Below are positions 25,184 through 39,068 of a DNA stretch of 64,000 nt, in pieces. Origin of the DNA: Melampsora larici-populina 98AG31 (taxonomy: Eukaryota > Basidiomycota > Pucciniomycetes > Pucciniales > Melampsoraceae); the NCBI RefSeq assembly GCF_000204055.1, contig NW_006768770.1, positions 908,195-972,194 on the forward strand, written 5' to 3'. Position numbers and translations under genes: made by a program. Position 1 is the first letter of the stretch, and each line of letters starts with the position of its first letter. The notes beneath the pieces were generated by a model. That model made no database searches, was not told where the DNA came from, and was given only the letters and a program-made list of their open reading frames with translations.

Positions 25184-26468
25184 ATGGCCAGCTTCATCGA
25201 ATCTGATTCTGACAGAAAAGCTTTCATTGATCGCTTCGAAAACTATCTCTTCGATTGCGATGGTGTGATCTGGCACGGCGATCAGCTTATTCCTGGTGTC
25301 AAAGACGTTTTGGCTTATCTCCGTGGTCGCGGGAAACGGTTGTTCTTCGTCACTAACAATGCCACCAAAAGTCGGGAGAGTTTCAAGTCGAAATTTGATA
25401 GGTTGGGTATTGAGGCCGATTTAGTATTCCTTGTCCTTGTCCTACATATACCCGAGCAACATCACTGATGCTGCTAAATTGCATGTAGGACGAGATTTTT
25501 GGTTCAGCATACGCTACGGCTCTATACCTTAAGCGTATTTTGAAATTTCCTGAACATAAAAAGGTTTACGTCATTGGGGAAAAGGGAGTTGAGGATGAAC
25601 TAGCGAGCGAAAACATCAGGTATTGCGGCGGCACGGTGGGCCTTTTTATTGACTGGTCGGAATCCACACAAGCACCTGCTCATTATATCACATTTAATCC
25701 AATTTGTGGAATCACTAGGATCCGGCCGATAACGAGTTTCTTGAGTTGATGGATTTTTCGTCTGTCACCACTGATAAAGAGGTTGGTGCTGTCCTTTGTG
25801 GATTTGATATGCACATCAAGTTAGTAACTTCTCTATCTCGAATGCTCTGCGAGCCTACATCTGACTTTCATCATACTTCCGCGCTTTATCATCTGTGCAA
25901 GTTACAAGAAATTGGCCAAGGCACATCGTTACCTGATCGAAAATGAGGATTGTCATTTCATCCTCACCAATGACGATTCTGTAAGGCCTGCCTTCAATTC
26001 AGTGAAGTTTTACGGAATTCAAACTGACTTCACCTTATCACTCTGCGCCACTGCAGACGTTTCCGACAGATGGCTCCATATTTCCAGGGTCTGGGGCCAT
26101 CTCAGCTCCTCTGCGTTACGCTGTTGCAGGAAAGAAGACCCCTATTGTAGTCGGGAAACCTAATCAGCCCATGTTGGATTGCATCTTGGATAAGTGAGTG
26201 CAATCAGAAATTATCACAGGTCGTATTGCACTTGAACTGACGTATTTGCATTGAATCTTCAAGACATCATCTTGATCGTTCAAAGACTTGTATGATAGGT
26301 GATCGGCTCGACACAGATATTCTTTTTGGTATCAACGGCCAACTCTCTACTCTCTTGGTTCTGACAGGGGTAGTGAAGAAGGCAGAAATCGAACAAGCTG
26401 ATGCTAAGATCATCCCGGAATTCGTGATTGATAGCCTAGGAGACTTTGCTCCACTAGCATCTGCTTGA
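25184..26468 (+). CDS. PHO13: HAD phosphatase, 4-nitrophenylphosphatase / phosphoglycolate phosphatase type
   Basis: Six exons: 25184-25423, 25489-25635, 25719-25819, 25902-25980, 26057-26193, 26264-26468, all GT-AG and in phase, 302 aa. HAD class IIA motifs are in order: motif I is LFDCDGVIW (nucleophile Asp and acid/base Asp, about residues 24-32); motif II is FVTNNATKS (about 62-70); the cap includes VGAVLCGFDMHINY and FILTNDDS; then VVGKPNQPML with the conserved Lys, and motif IV in CMIGDRLDTDILFG. Members act on 2-phosphoglycolate and other damaged or side-product phosphates in the cytosol; the exact substrate cannot be told from sequence. The gene symbol follows yeast PHO13 by family resemblance. 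Confidence 0.93.
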
Positions 26469-27040
26469 GATGTGGTGGTACCGCAAATATCGTACTCTCA
26501 TCCAGAGTCAAATCTATACAAGCTGGCATCCATTGGTCACCATTTCCTCATCATATAATCCGAACCCCCACTCCCCAAGATTCCCGCTTCGAATGTCGCA
26601 AATTAGATGGGTATACGGCATGCATATCTTATATACATACAGACGGGCCCTGCCTTGCATTGTAATGCTATGTGGTCCTATGTAAAATAGTATATCACAT
26701 TTGTAGCTTGAGTTTCGCTTATTATAGGTCCATGCAGACAACCTGAACAAAATACTGAGGTCAAATGTGATCAGATATTCTTGACCTTTTCATTTTCCAT
26801 GAACCGAGGTCCGAGGTCCAGTCTGTGCCACGGTCCACTGACTTGCTGACTTTCACGGGGCCCAAGGACCGGGTAATCCAGTGTGGACTTTCCTGAGAAA
26901 AAAGTTTTGTCAGCACAAGTCCATCCAAAGGTTGCTGCAAACCATTTCTCGACTTGAGGTCCCATAGGATTGATAACTTCACATATCGAATTCAACTTAA
27001 ATAGCTACTTCACATCGAAAATAATATCATAAAACAAGTG
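26469..27040. other. Short intergenic region between two plus-strand genes
   Basis: 3' UTR of the phosphatase and promoter of the EVE-domain gene. 26800-26840 is locally GC-rich with repeated GAGGTCC/GGTCC motifs; nothing else is recognised. Confidence 0.4.
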
Positions 27041-28357
27041 ATGTCTGAAATTGCCGAATCCGCGTGGCTCATGAAGGTCTGCGTTCTTATCATGAATTCG
27101 ATGTTTTCGGTACACATTCGAGTAGAATGATATCTTGAGAAGAAACTGATCATCAAGCCGAAACATTCACGAGGAATCACAGGCTGAACCAGAGACTCGA
27201 ATCGTCAAGGGTGAGTACATAAGTTTTATTTTCTTCGGTGATCGATTTGAAACATATCTGAACCAGAGACTTCTTGATTGAAGAGCAGGCAAAGATGTGG
27301 CATTCTCCGTGAGTTAGAGTAGCCAATCACGCTCGTATAGCAAGATATCACCATCTCATCATGGTCCTGTCTTTCTAGGCTACTCACTTGGAGAAAGCTG
27401 GCGTTGAACACTGGGATGGTGTACGCAGTCAGTAACCTGCCTTCACCGATGTCAATTTGTTGAGGAAATCCTGATTTGGGCAATTCCGCGCATCCTATTC
27501 TTATCAGACCACGAAGCCAAAAACCTTATGAGGGATCGAATGAAAGTTGGGGATCCAGTTTTGTTTTACCATTCGAACTGTAAGTGAATTATTTGATTCA
27601 GATAATCGGACATTCGTTCATTCCCGTTTCTCATGTACTGAATTTCTTCTCGTTGAGAATATTAACAGGTAAAGTTCCCGGGATTTCAGCCATTGCGAAA
27701 ATTCATCGAGCTGGATATCCAGATTGTTAGCATTAACGGTCTCCAGCTTTATTTTCCAGGCGTGTTTTGGTCTCAATCAAAGAAAGCTGAAATTGGTTTC
27801 AATCCAAATCAGTTACAGCGTTCGATCCATCTCATCCCTATCATGATCCCAAATCATCGGAGAGCTCGCCAACCTGGTATATGGTGAGTCAATCATTAAC
27901 TTGCACTTTGCTTTTTTTGGTTTTGTAGAAATGATTCTTACATCTGATTGACTCCCCTTATCTCTGCCAATTGTAGGTTGATGTCGAATTCGTCTCTCAT
28001 CTTACTCACTTCGTACCTCTCAAATTCCTACAATCTCTGACTGAAGCATCCCATCCCATCCCACTTCCTGAATACATCACATCCGAAGATCTTACTGCAA
28101 TTCGTGAAATGGCTCTTTTGAATCGAGGTCGACTCTCAGTTCAACCCGTCAGCTTACAGGCGTTTTCAGCAATTAAGCTTCTAGGGGAACGAGGTGGTTG
28201 GGATAGTTTGACTGCAATTGATTCAAATCGTAATAAGCGAAAAAGTGATGCAACTCCAGCTTCAGTATCCAAGTCCAAAAAGCCAAAGTCTTCGGCTGAG
28301 AGTAAAACTGAAGTAGAAGCTTTGTCCACCAAACGAAGGACTAGGTCAAAGCGTTGA
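27041..28357 (+). CDS. EVE-domain protein, THYN1-like
   Basis: Eight exons: 27041-27076, 27183-27210, 27289-27308, 27379-27427, 27508-27579, 27669-27725, 27819-27883, 27977-28357; phases match throughout, 235 aa. The EVE signature is clear: WLMKAEPETRIVKGKDV at the N-terminus, then HEAKNLMRDRMKVGDPVLFY, HSNCKVPGISAIAKI, FDPSHPYHDPKS, and VDVEFVSHLTHFVPL. EVE domains belong to the PUA-like fold that reads modified bases in DNA or RNA; THYN1 orthologues are nuclear. After the domain comes a basic Ser/Lys-rich tail (about 205-235) ending in KRRTRSKR, likely a nuclear localisation signal. Exons 2 and 3 are very short (28 and 20 nt) but needed for the conserved motif. The donor after exon 1 (gtctgc) is weak. 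Confidence 0.9.
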
Positions 28358-29204
28358 ATGTTATATTGGCTATTTTTTCTCTCGATCCACTTTGCAATCG
28401 ACTTGGAATAGCTCAAACAAAAGCTTGGTGTGTAGTTATCATCGGCATGTCGACTATCCTGTACTCAACCTGATTTGGAGATTCAATCTTCACCAATTCT
28501 AAAGAGATCTGTTTGATGACTTCACTTGTATATCTATTGCTTAAATGCAATCCACTTGTAAGATCATTTTCAAGGTAGTACTTTGCTCAACTTCAAGTGT
28601 GTGAGATTACAGCCATCAGATCACAAGTGATGAAGAAAATCCATGATGATCTGTCTGAGTCTGATGTCAATGCCAATTCAAAGCACTCACTCTTTCACGA
28701 ATCACAGCTCAAGAATTCAAGCTTTAGTCAAGTATCATGATCATCCTTCAATTGATGTAAGCTTCAGAACTTCGATCACTGTTGAACTCCACACTCTACC
28801 GATGTAAAGATCGGATTGTGAAGTTCAAAAGCTTGAAAGGACCTCTGATTCAATTCTATAGGAATCACAGACAGTTTTTCCAGGATCAAAAAATTAGAAA
28901 GTAGGATGTGATCGATGAAAAGGTTTGAATGGTTGGTTTCATTAATGATAATATTAATCAAATTCTGTAGGAATCACTTGAAACTTGATTGGTAATCTGT
29001 TGACTTGAAATATATGCACAGACTGAGATTCAACACTCAAGACTTAAAACCACTTTATCATTAACCAGCATTAACCTCAATCCTCAATCATCATCAAACA
29101 TTCTAAACAGTAGGATATCATTCTGGCTTCATATTCATATCCATTGGCACTAGATCATGGAAACGACAGTGTAGAGTTAAACACATTCAACTTGATCATC
29201 AGAA
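28358..29204. other. Intergenic: EVE-gene 3' side and kinase promoter
   Basis: AT-rich, no supported gene. The CA/TC-rich stretch from about 29020 to 29200 resembles a fungal 5' UTR. Confidence 0.5.
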
Positions 29205-32200
29205 ATGGATATCAATCAACCAGGCTCACGATCTAATATGAGAACTTCACCTCAATCTCAACGTCAACAACATCCTCAACATATTCAAATCAACACAACT
29301 TCAAGTTTAACTCCAAGTAAACCATCAATCTCATCTCCCAACAGAATCACCAACTTGAACACTCTACTTTCAAATCAATCTAATCTTCATACTACTGAAC
29401 TTCATCATTATCAACCTGTCGATCATCAGTCTCATCATCATCAACTCAGTAATGCTAATATCAAACCTGCTTCAGCCCTCTCTCCAGCTAAATCATATCA
29501 TCATTCTACATTCGATCCATTATCACTATCATTATCATCACCAACTAAAACAACCACTACTAGCTTCGATCAATCACCTCCTGGTATCTCATTTCCTTAT
29601 CGTATTACACCGTCAACAACAACATTCCCATTCCATCTACCTCCAATCTCACCTACATCAGATTTCCATCACTTAAGCTCAAGTACGATCGATTTTGAAC
29701 ATTTAAATGCACCTCCACTCTCAAGATCATCCTCTCATGCATTCTCTCATCAATCTGACCCTGCAATCACTTCAAATTTGACTCCCAGCCCTACTACACC
29801 GTCACCAATCCCACCACCACCAATCAGATCATTCTTCTCAAATTCACCATTACCAGCATTCTCAATTCCAGCTCAAGCATTACATTTAGCTCTCTGTCGA
29901 AGAAACTTTGTTGGAAAATTCGAAGATCCAGAAGAAAAAGGTCCAATTCCGCATGGACATCAACCTTCATCATTTGTCAATGAAAATGATGATCCAGCTT
30001 TCACTGCATCCCATAAAACCACTAGAACTGCTTCGGATTTGACTTTCCCTCATATCACAGGTGAGGATGCAGATGCAGGTCGAGATCGTACTTTGGGCGA
30101 TCTTTTGAAAACTACTTGGTCAAATTTTGCAGCCGAGGAATTAGCTTGTAAGGTATTACATTATGATCTCAAATCAAGTCAGAGAGATAAAGACGGAAGC
30201 CTTTGTTGGGATTTAATTAGAGTCCTATCATATCAAGACCTGAGGAGATGGTTAAATTGGGTCAAAGAATTATTTAATAGTGATCATGACGACAATCATG
30301 AAAATCGTAGTGACATGAATCATAACCTTCCAATTTATGAGTTCAGGACCAAACTTCGTCCTAGTCTTCATTCTAGATTCAAGAATAATATAAGAAAGAA
30401 GGAAAACGATAATGATGAGTCCACACTTGGTGGTGATTCGAGTGCAGATGCCGAAGTGATCATGATACCTACGATCATCAAATGCGATTCAAGCAATCAA
30501 GACATTGAAGTTGAACAAACTTCAACACCGTCCAGAAAGTATTTTCAGAAACTCCATAGATATTCACCTCATCATCTCATTTTATTTACGGTGACCGTCA
30601 TACAGGCACCCTCACCACTCCCTCTCAAATCGTTCAGTCCATTTCCTTGGAATACTCCCGTGCCTCAGGTTACCTTTCTAAATCCTCCAACACCAACTAA
30701 GCGAATTAAAACCAACACCACAAATGAGCATCCACCTACCTTGCATCTAGAAGCTAGTTTGCCGTTATTAGATCCTCTGAGCCAAGCAGCATCTCAACAA
30801 CCCTTATCCTCACAGCAAGCATGGTTAGGCGAATCTGAAGCCAGAAGAGTAGTTTCTAGATCGAACAAAAGACGAAAATCAATTTCCAATGAACTCAAGC
30901 CAGAGCTAATCGAAATTGAGCATGGTAGTAGTAGCACTGGTAGTGTTGCGACTATTAAAGACAATTTTCCATCAATAATGATTGATGATGAGAAGTCGAC
31001 TGCCGAGGAAACGAATCAATCAATTCCAATGGAACTAGATCCACTTCGTGATACTTTTCTTGATTCGTTGAAAAGGACCAATATGGGAAGAGCTATCTTG
31101 GCCAGAAAATGGGAAGATACGCCGATTGGTCCTATCCAAGATTGGTCTCCTACGCTTCGATCTATGGTAGGATTGATCCTAAGTGCTCCATATCGAATGA
31201 GGTTAATTCCCTTGATCATTGCTCATTCTTGTTGCGTTTTTCATTCTTTGGCTGAAATTCGGTCTTTTTCTTCTCATTTGCAGTTTGTTATGGGGCGAAG
31301 AGTGCGTGATGCTTTACAATGGTAAGATCATCGCATTTTGTTCATATGAAGCTTAGGGTGATGATTGACCCCTTTTCGTCTTACATACAACTCAAAGATG
31401 CATATGTAAAGACGTGTGGAAGGAAACACCCTACTTTGTTGGGGCAGAGTGGCGCACAGGGATGGGCTGAGTAAGATCTTCTTCCAGTTCTATTTTTACC
31501 ACTTCAATAATTTGACTGTCCCTCTATGCACCACAGGCTATGGGCCGATCTAGGAGAGGTGGCAGATTCGGTCTTAAATGGAGAGGTCTACACAGTCTAT
31601 GATAGTCTGCTATTTTTTGACCGAGATCCTGAAAATCCCGCGAGCGTGCGAAAAGAAGAATGTTATCACTCTTTCAGGTTGGTCTATTGCTCGCAATCTT
31701 GTTCAAACTACGAAGAAGAGACATTGATCCATATTCTCTGTTGAAAAGCTGGATCCCAGTCCGTGGACCAACTGGTCAAGTGGAAGGTATCCTAAACCCT
31801 TCTTTCGAGTTAGTACACGCTCACTTTTGTTTCCGATTAGCCATCTGTGTCTGATTTTTAATTTACGTAGGACCACCTCACGAGTTGTAGCAGAAAGAAG
31901 ATTAGGCACGTTGAGAGACTTGGTTCAGATCACTTTGGTATCAAGGAACAGGATCTCATATAAAGAAGGTTGTTTGGAAAGCATCTCTAAGAATCCTTAC
32001 GATTTACCCTTTGCCATTGTGAGAAGATTTTCTCGGGTTTCCCAGAAGTGATCTCACAGAAAAACCAGTTTCCTCAACGACTTTTTCTCATTTGTGCTCG
32101 TCTGGAAAATTTAGATGTATACCTGTGAAACCAAGAAATCGCCACGCAAAGCTTCTGTACTAGGAACAGGGGAAGACGCGGAGTCGACGACCCTCCTACA

Positions 32201-35200
32201 ATTGACGTTGGATGGAACCGTCTCAGTCCCATCCGGACATCCCTCAGCACCAAACACGATAGAGATCAGTATACAATCAACGTCTGCCACAGCACCATCT
32301 TGTAGTGGAACAAGTTCTTCGACTAACTCTACAGTGGTCTTCAATGAAGATAAACATTTGACTTGGCCCTTACAAGAAGCGTGTACGCTCAGAAGGCCAA
32401 TCTATATTTCTGATCTTGGTGATCGTGCGTTGGGATTTGAGAAAAGAGGTTGGAATGATGAACCTAGATCAGCTGTGTAAGATATTGAAAAGGATCAAGT
32501 AGATTCAACAAAGGAAATCTGATTCAAAACTCTTTTTATCTTCATCACTTTGGCGTATACAGTGTTATGCCTATCAGTACGAGCGAAGATGCTGCTCCTT
32601 TGGCCGTGATCGTGTTCGGTCTCTCTCCTAGACTCTATTGGACTGAAGCCTATGCTTTGTTCATCAATTTGCTTACGAGACAACTGTCCACTGGACTTTC
32701 AACTGTCATCGGACACGAAGAAGAGGTTTGTGTCTCTCCTCTCCTCTTTGTTTTCTGAATAGAAGGATTGAGGTGCGGAGCGTTCTAGGCTCAAAGACTC
32801 GAAGATCTGGCATCTCTGGATCGAGCCAAGACAGCATTCTTTACAAATATCTCACGTGAGTTGTTCTTTCAAGTTTCGCAACCTTTGGGAGGAATAATTA
32901 AATAATTAATGCCTTGTTTTTCTAACAGATGAGTTGAGGACACCATTGACATTGATTGTGGGACCGATTTCGGATATATTGAGTTCACCGCATGATATCA
33001 GTATTGCAGCACGCGATCGATTAAAGGTTGTTGAAGTATGTTGATTTTTTGATTCCGGAGCTCTTCGATCATTTACTCACTTATTCGCGTTGGTTTCATC
33101 TCTACAGAGGAATACTCAAAGATTGATCAACCAAGTTAATCAGTTATTAGATCTTTCAAGATTTGAAGCTGGGAAGATGGGTGCACGGTTTAGAAATACC
33201 GATCTATCTAAACTGACAGCTGATTTAGCTTCGTTGTTCAGAAGCGCGATGGCGAAGGTAATTCTCTCTCCTGATCTTTATTTTTCTCATCGAAGGCTTA
33301 CAAAATCAATCTTATCTTTCGTGGGTTGGGTTTCGTAGAATCAATTGCAACTGATTGTTGACTGTCCGGTCTCAAGTGCGAGGGTGTGGGTTGATCACGA
33401 TTTCATGGAAAAAGGCTCGTTCTTTTTGGTCTAAAAGCGGCAGAGGAGGGTGAAAACTGACTGGTTCTGTTGAATCATTAGTGTTATTCAATCTGATATC
33501 GAATAGCATGAGTATGTCTCCTTTGCTCATTTTCATTTGTATACATCGGAGTTCACCAACCAGCTGACCTATCTATCTTTGAATAATTTAATAGAATTCA
33601 CGGGTAAAGGTGGAAAAGTGATTGTACGGATTAGATTTGATTTTTCGAAATGTTATTTATCAGTTAGTGATACGGGAGTAGGAATCAAAAGCGACCAACT
33701 CCCAAAGATATTTGATCGGTATGTTTTATGTCTGTAATATAGCTTTGCCTGTTCGCGAGTTTAGTTTGTTCAAATTTTGATTGGTTTGGGCTGTGGTTTA
33801 GATTTCATCGAGTTGAAGATTCTGCTCAACAGGCCGAAGGGACCGGTATTGGATTGGCATTGGTTCAAGGTGAGGACCACATCTCTCTGGTTTCGATGGG
33901 TTGATCCAATGATTCACGCTGGTATCTTGTTTGGTAACACAGATATTATCAAGCTACATCGCGGGAAATTAGAAGTCGAGAGCGAAGTCGGACGTGGTTC
34001 GACCTTTACTGCTACTCTCTTACTCGGCATATCTCATCTACCGTCCGATTTATTGGATTATTCACCCGAGACTGAATTAGAAAAGATAAATGATCGAGTA
34101 GTGGCTTCTAATGCAAGAAGATGGATGTTAGGAGACATTGAACCTATCTCATCCTCACTGATGACTGTATCTCCAGCTTGCTCAGATACGTCTGGTTCAA
34201 GATGCTCGTCGGATTCAATGGGAGGAATGAATGGCGAAAGTGATCTGATGTCGACTTCCGGTTCGACGATCTTGATTGCGGATGATAATGATGACATGAG
34301 ATCATTTGTCAGGAGTGTTTTAAGTCGATACTACACCGTAGCAGAAGCCTCGGATGGATTAGAAGCTTATCATTGGGCTAAGGCTCATCATCCTGATCTA
34401 GTCGTTTCAGATGTGATGATGCCGGCCTTGAATGGATTCGAATTGTTAAAACGATTGAAGACAGATCCGGATACAGCAGGGATCTCGGTGATCTTACTTT
34501 CGGCTCATGCAGGATCAGAGATTCGAATTGAAGGATTGGCAGAAGGAGCGGATGATTATTTAGTTAAACCGTTTGAAGCGAAAGAATTAGTAGCCAGGAT
34601 TAATACCCATTTACAATTATCGAAGATGAGACAAAGATTAGAGAATGCGGTGACGAGTCGAACGAAATTGTTAAGAGAGAATGAAGCAAGATTTAAAGAT
34701 TTATATCATACCTTTGAAGCGATTTCAATGTTAAGTCCAGTAGGCATTATTCAATGGGATATTGAAGGAAGAGTGACCTTTGCAAATAATGCATTCAGAT
34801 CACAATGTAAATTGATTCCATCAGATCATTCAGGAGAAAATTTAGAAGAATGGATAGAACAAATTTGTTTAGATGATAGGGATAGGATGCGAAACGAATT
34901 TGAAATTAATTTTAAAGCACAAATGACTACCAAAGGAGAATTTAGATGGAAAGATGGATCTTGGTGTTTATATGAACTTTCACCATTTTATGATGAATCG
35001 AAAGTGTTTGCTGGTTGTTTAGGTTCGACGACTGATGTGACGGCTCGTAAGGAATCGGAACGTAAACAGCTAGAAGCTGCTGAAGCTAGAGCTCGTGATG
35101 CTGAAGAAAGTAAAAGACAACAAGAAGCTTTTATTGATATGGTTCGTTTTTATTGGCTTTTTGATATAATTTTTCTTGAATCATCTTTGAGTTGTTCGTT

Positions 35201-37445
35201 TTCTTATTGATGATCATTTCTTATGCTTCTTAGACATCTCATGAGATAAGAAACCCATTACATGGAATTCATCAAGCTGCTGAATTACTTCATACTTCAA
35301 TCAGATCAATATACGATAATCTAGTACATGAAGATGATGATGACGATCAAGATGATGATCAAGAAAGAACTTTATCTAAATCTGAATTAAAATGGTTTAA
35401 GCAAGAGTTAGAAGAAGATATCGATGCAGTGGAGAGTATCCAGCTTTGTGCTTCTCATCAGTTGAGTTATCAAATCGCCTACGTTTCTGTTTTTTCTGAT
35501 GAAAGGTTGGAGAGACAGCGTAACTGAATGGCCACGGCTTCGAACTTTCATTTCATCTATGTCCTTCAGGTCAAGGATTGCGGATGATATCATCAATGTA
35601 AATCAATACCCGTCATTTTGTATATCCTAATACTTGGCTCACCGTCGTTTTCCTCCATCTTTTTCAGGTATCGAAACTTAGCATGGGTTTGCTTACCACC
35701 ATCAAGACTGAATTCAACTTACTGGAAAGAGTTTGCGAAGTCTTATCAATGTACCTCATTGAAGGTAAGTCAAAGGAGTTTCTTTCCTGTCATTGATGTT
35801 CGATGTTCAGGGCATCTGATTCTTAACTGCGTTCTGAATTTGGAAGCTCAATCCAAAAATGTCAAGTTAGACATTCAAGTAGGAGAAGGTTTAGAGAAAC
35901 CAGCTTACATCATAGCTGATCCAAATCGATTAGCTCAAGTGACGATCAACTTTCTTTCGAATGCATTACGATATACATCCACTAGTGAAGGTAGAAGAGT
36001 AGTAACGATTCATGTTGAACTTTTTACAAGTTGTCCAGAACTTGATCCAGAAGCCAGAAGAATTGGAACATTAAAACCCGAATTAGCAGATGAAGCAGGA
36101 ACCCAGAATTTAGTGTACGCTAAAGTAGGAGTTAGAGATACAGCCAGAGGTTTAAGTCAAGACGAATTAGCTAAATTATTTGCAAGGTTTGCTCAAGTGA
36201 ATCCAACACAAGATCAATATGGTGGTTCAGGATTAGGTCTTTATGTATCACGTTGTTTGATTGAAAATCATGGTGGATTTATTGAAGTTGTTTCTACTAA
36301 AGGTCAAGGTTCAGTGTTTTCATTTGTGATTCCAGCCAAACGAGGATCAGGTCCGAAAAAAAACCCGACAGTGGATAGTCCTGGTGGTGGTGGTGCATCC
36401 TCAAGATTGAGAGGAGTGGCTAAGAGGTTAGGGATGCAAAACGGTTTAGAGAAAGACGCAGAGATACGTTCAGCTGCTTCATTGATGTCAGTCGGCTCAA
36501 TGCCCTTAACAAAGAAACGATTACCAAGCCCAGACGCAGGACGAATGGGAAGTGGAACGGAAGACAATAATGGTGAAAGTTTAAGACCACCTAGTTTAAG
36601 AAGACAAACGAGTGTTCAAATCGTTCAATCTTCAACAAGTACGGATCCTATCAAACTAGCTACACATGTTCTTGTTGTTTGTCTTGATCTCCCTCTTTAA
36701 AAAAAACTTCATCACTACTCAATGGATTGATTTTGATCCTGAATTTTTCGTTTTCTTTTATGAATAGGTTGAAGATAATTTAATCAATGTTAAGGTGATC
36801 AAACGTCAATTAAGTTTGAAAGGTTATTCTGTTTCGGTTGCCATGGATGGTAGACAAGGATTAGATATTTTATATGAAGATGATCAACATCCATCTGAAT
36901 TAGGTAGGATTGGAATCGTCTTGATGGATATTCAAATGCCTGGTATGATTCATTGTTTTTGTTTCAAATCTTTTATTATTAAAATGCAACACTAATCTTG
37001 ATGATTTTTTTTGGTTAGTCATGAATGGATTAGACGCTATCACTGAACTTAGGGCTTCTGAAAAGACAGGGAAAGTTAAACAAAGGTATCCTGTAATTGC
37101 AGTAGTAAGTCTTTGTAAATGTTTTCTATCTCTAATGTATTCGATTTGTAGAAGATATGGATTGTTAATATGTACTTTTTTGGGGAGTCAGACTGGGAAT
37201 GCAAGGAAAGAACAAACTGAACAGTTTCTTGCAAGTGGATTTGATGACGTAAGTCATGATTTCTTAATCTTTCTTTGTAACAACGAAAAAGATTTTTATT
37301 TACCCTTCTTCAAAAGAAAAGAAAATAAAATTGTAGATCAGAACTGATTTTGTGTTATATGTTTTTTTGGTAGATTTGTGTGAAACCTTATAAGATTGAA
37401 GATGTTCAAAACCGAATGGAAGCTTTATTATTGAAAGGATCGTAA
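29205..37445 (+). CDS. Dual hybrid histidine kinase (two kinase and two receiver modules)
   Basis: Twenty-four exons join in phase into about 2124 aa: 29205-31201, 31284-31321, 31398-31470, 31537-31677, 31749-31808, 31871-32018, 32115-32476, 32563-32725, 32789-32855, 32929-33035, 33108-33257, 33339-33414, 33482-33511, 33595-33718, 33802-33869, 33943-35141, 35234-35460, 35570-35597, 35668-35764, 35847-36676, 36768-36942, 37019-37104, 37192-37248, 37374-37445. Order: disordered Ser/Pro/His-rich N-terminus (1-600); PAS-like sensor as in bacterial hybrid kinases (WEDTPIGPIQDWSP, about 630-800); HisKA with SHELRTPL (His about 1017) and HATPase (DTGVGI, GTGIGL); receiver 1 (VVSDVMMP, Asp about 1358; YLVKPF); second PAS (about 1480-1570); HisKA 2 with SHEIRNPL (His about 1604) and HATPase 2; receiver 2 (VLMDIQMP, Asp about 2048; VKPYK). 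The plan resembles Cryptococcus Tco2, which feeds the HOG stress pathway through Ypd1. The second HATPase G1 box reads DTARGL instead of DTGxGI. Intron 12 is probably GC-AG. Confidence 0.92.
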
Positions 37446-37939
37446 AGAAGAAGAAGAAGAAGAAATCAAACAAGATCAACTACAACAATTCAGTTTGATT
37501 ATCAACATAATTTTTATTTATATATCTTTATTGTTATTGATTATGATCACATACATATAATCTTTGTTTTTCTACTCTTTTATATATGCAAGATTCAAGA
37601 TAGCAACTTGTAAACTCACAATGTACCGTTTATTTTTATTTTTTGTTTGTTTGTTTTGTACTTTACATCACATCGCAGTTTTTTTTTGTTCATGCATCAC
37701 AATTGTACTTATATATGTTTTCATAATCTTATTTTTTTTGTTCATAAGTTTATTTTTTGTATGATTTAGATGATTTTTTTTATAGAACATATGATATATT
37801 TATAATGTTTTATAGATTTCTAAACTAATGATGATACTTTTTCTTACATATTGGGTGAGTGTTAAAACTTGATCAATGAGATCAAGTGATTACATATGTA
37901 TCAATTCATGATTTTGGGGGTTTCCTTTTTTTGTTTTTT
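37446..37939. other. 3' flank of the kinase gene
   Basis: Very AT-rich, T-rich sequence typical of a fungal 3' UTR and terminator zone, up to the first split repeat of the retrotransposon. Confidence 0.5.
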
Positions 37940-38250
37940 TTGTGTTTGATGTTCGATTAAACAAGTGGGATATGCTAAGGAGGGTTGTAACAAGGCAGAT
38001 CAGGCAATTTGCGCAGTTGAAGGATCTGTACTGATGCTTCCATACACATCACCTGTAGTGGACGTGCCAAACAGCGTCCCCGTGTTTCACACCGGGCACC
38101 TAGGCCGACACAGGCGACGGGTTTGTTGCTTCCAGCTCCAGTTTTGTGTTCTACCTCTTTGTCAGTTCCCTCTCAACCTTGCTCTTGCCGGCTCACGATT
38201 GGCCGTTGTCATCTCATGGTCGCACACACATCAGTCTAGGCTTTCAGAGT
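37940..38250 (+). repeat. Split direct repeat A1 (311 bp)
   Basis: Starts TTGTGTTTGATGTTCG and ends GGCTTTCAGAGT; repeated at 47433-47743 with scattered differences. Confidence 0.88.
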
Positions 38251-39068
38251 ATTAGACATCACAACATGTGCGTGTGAAGCAAGGTATGGTAGAACACCCA
38301 CGGAATATCAACCGAACCTTAGTTGGCCATGTTTTCAAATCTACCATTGGAGAGACACAGAACAACAATAGGAATCACAGTGCAAAGATCTGGAAACTTC
38401 TGATATATATGGATGGTCATCTAGATGAGATAAAGTTTTATCCCAGATAAACATCATCAAGATTTACACTATGCCCGTATTGGTAAACCTAGTTGACTGT
38501 TTTGTTTTGAGTCATCACATTCTCCTCTTCTCTGTTTCATGGAATCTATAATAGGAACAAGCAACCAAGATGCATTGCTGCAATTTAGAAATTCAAATGT
38601 TGCACAACAAAATTTGGTGGAATTAGTACGGTGGTCTGACGCGAACGGCGGGGCCCCAGCCATTGATTTGGGGCAGTTGCGGCTGGCCTTTGCGGAGGCA
38701 GTCCCCTTCTCCAACCCGTTCTTCCTACCAAAGTTTAACGACTTCAGGCTTTCAGCTGTCAAGCTGGACATAGATACAGAACGGAAGGACACCTTACAGG
38801 TTTGGATCTGGAGTACCTGACTCAAATGCGGGCATTGGGCTCCTCACCAGCAGAAATCCTGCTGCCGGAGGCCTTTGAAAATTTTGTACCACGGCTACCT
38901 AATCAAGGAAGCAACAATCAGAATCCGCTGATCAGAACTCACACCAAAATTGAAACTGTAACAACACACAGTCAGATCCCACACGTTCAGACAACCCAGC
39001 ACTTGGACAAGCGGGCAGTAATGCAGCAGCAGCTCTTTGGTCTGGGAACTCTTTGTCCAACAACACTG

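Noticed and set aside
27693..27887. 64-aa ORF inside the EVE-domain gene
   Set aside because: It crosses two introns of the EVE gene in a different frame; splicing at 27725/27819 gives the conserved EVE sequence instead.
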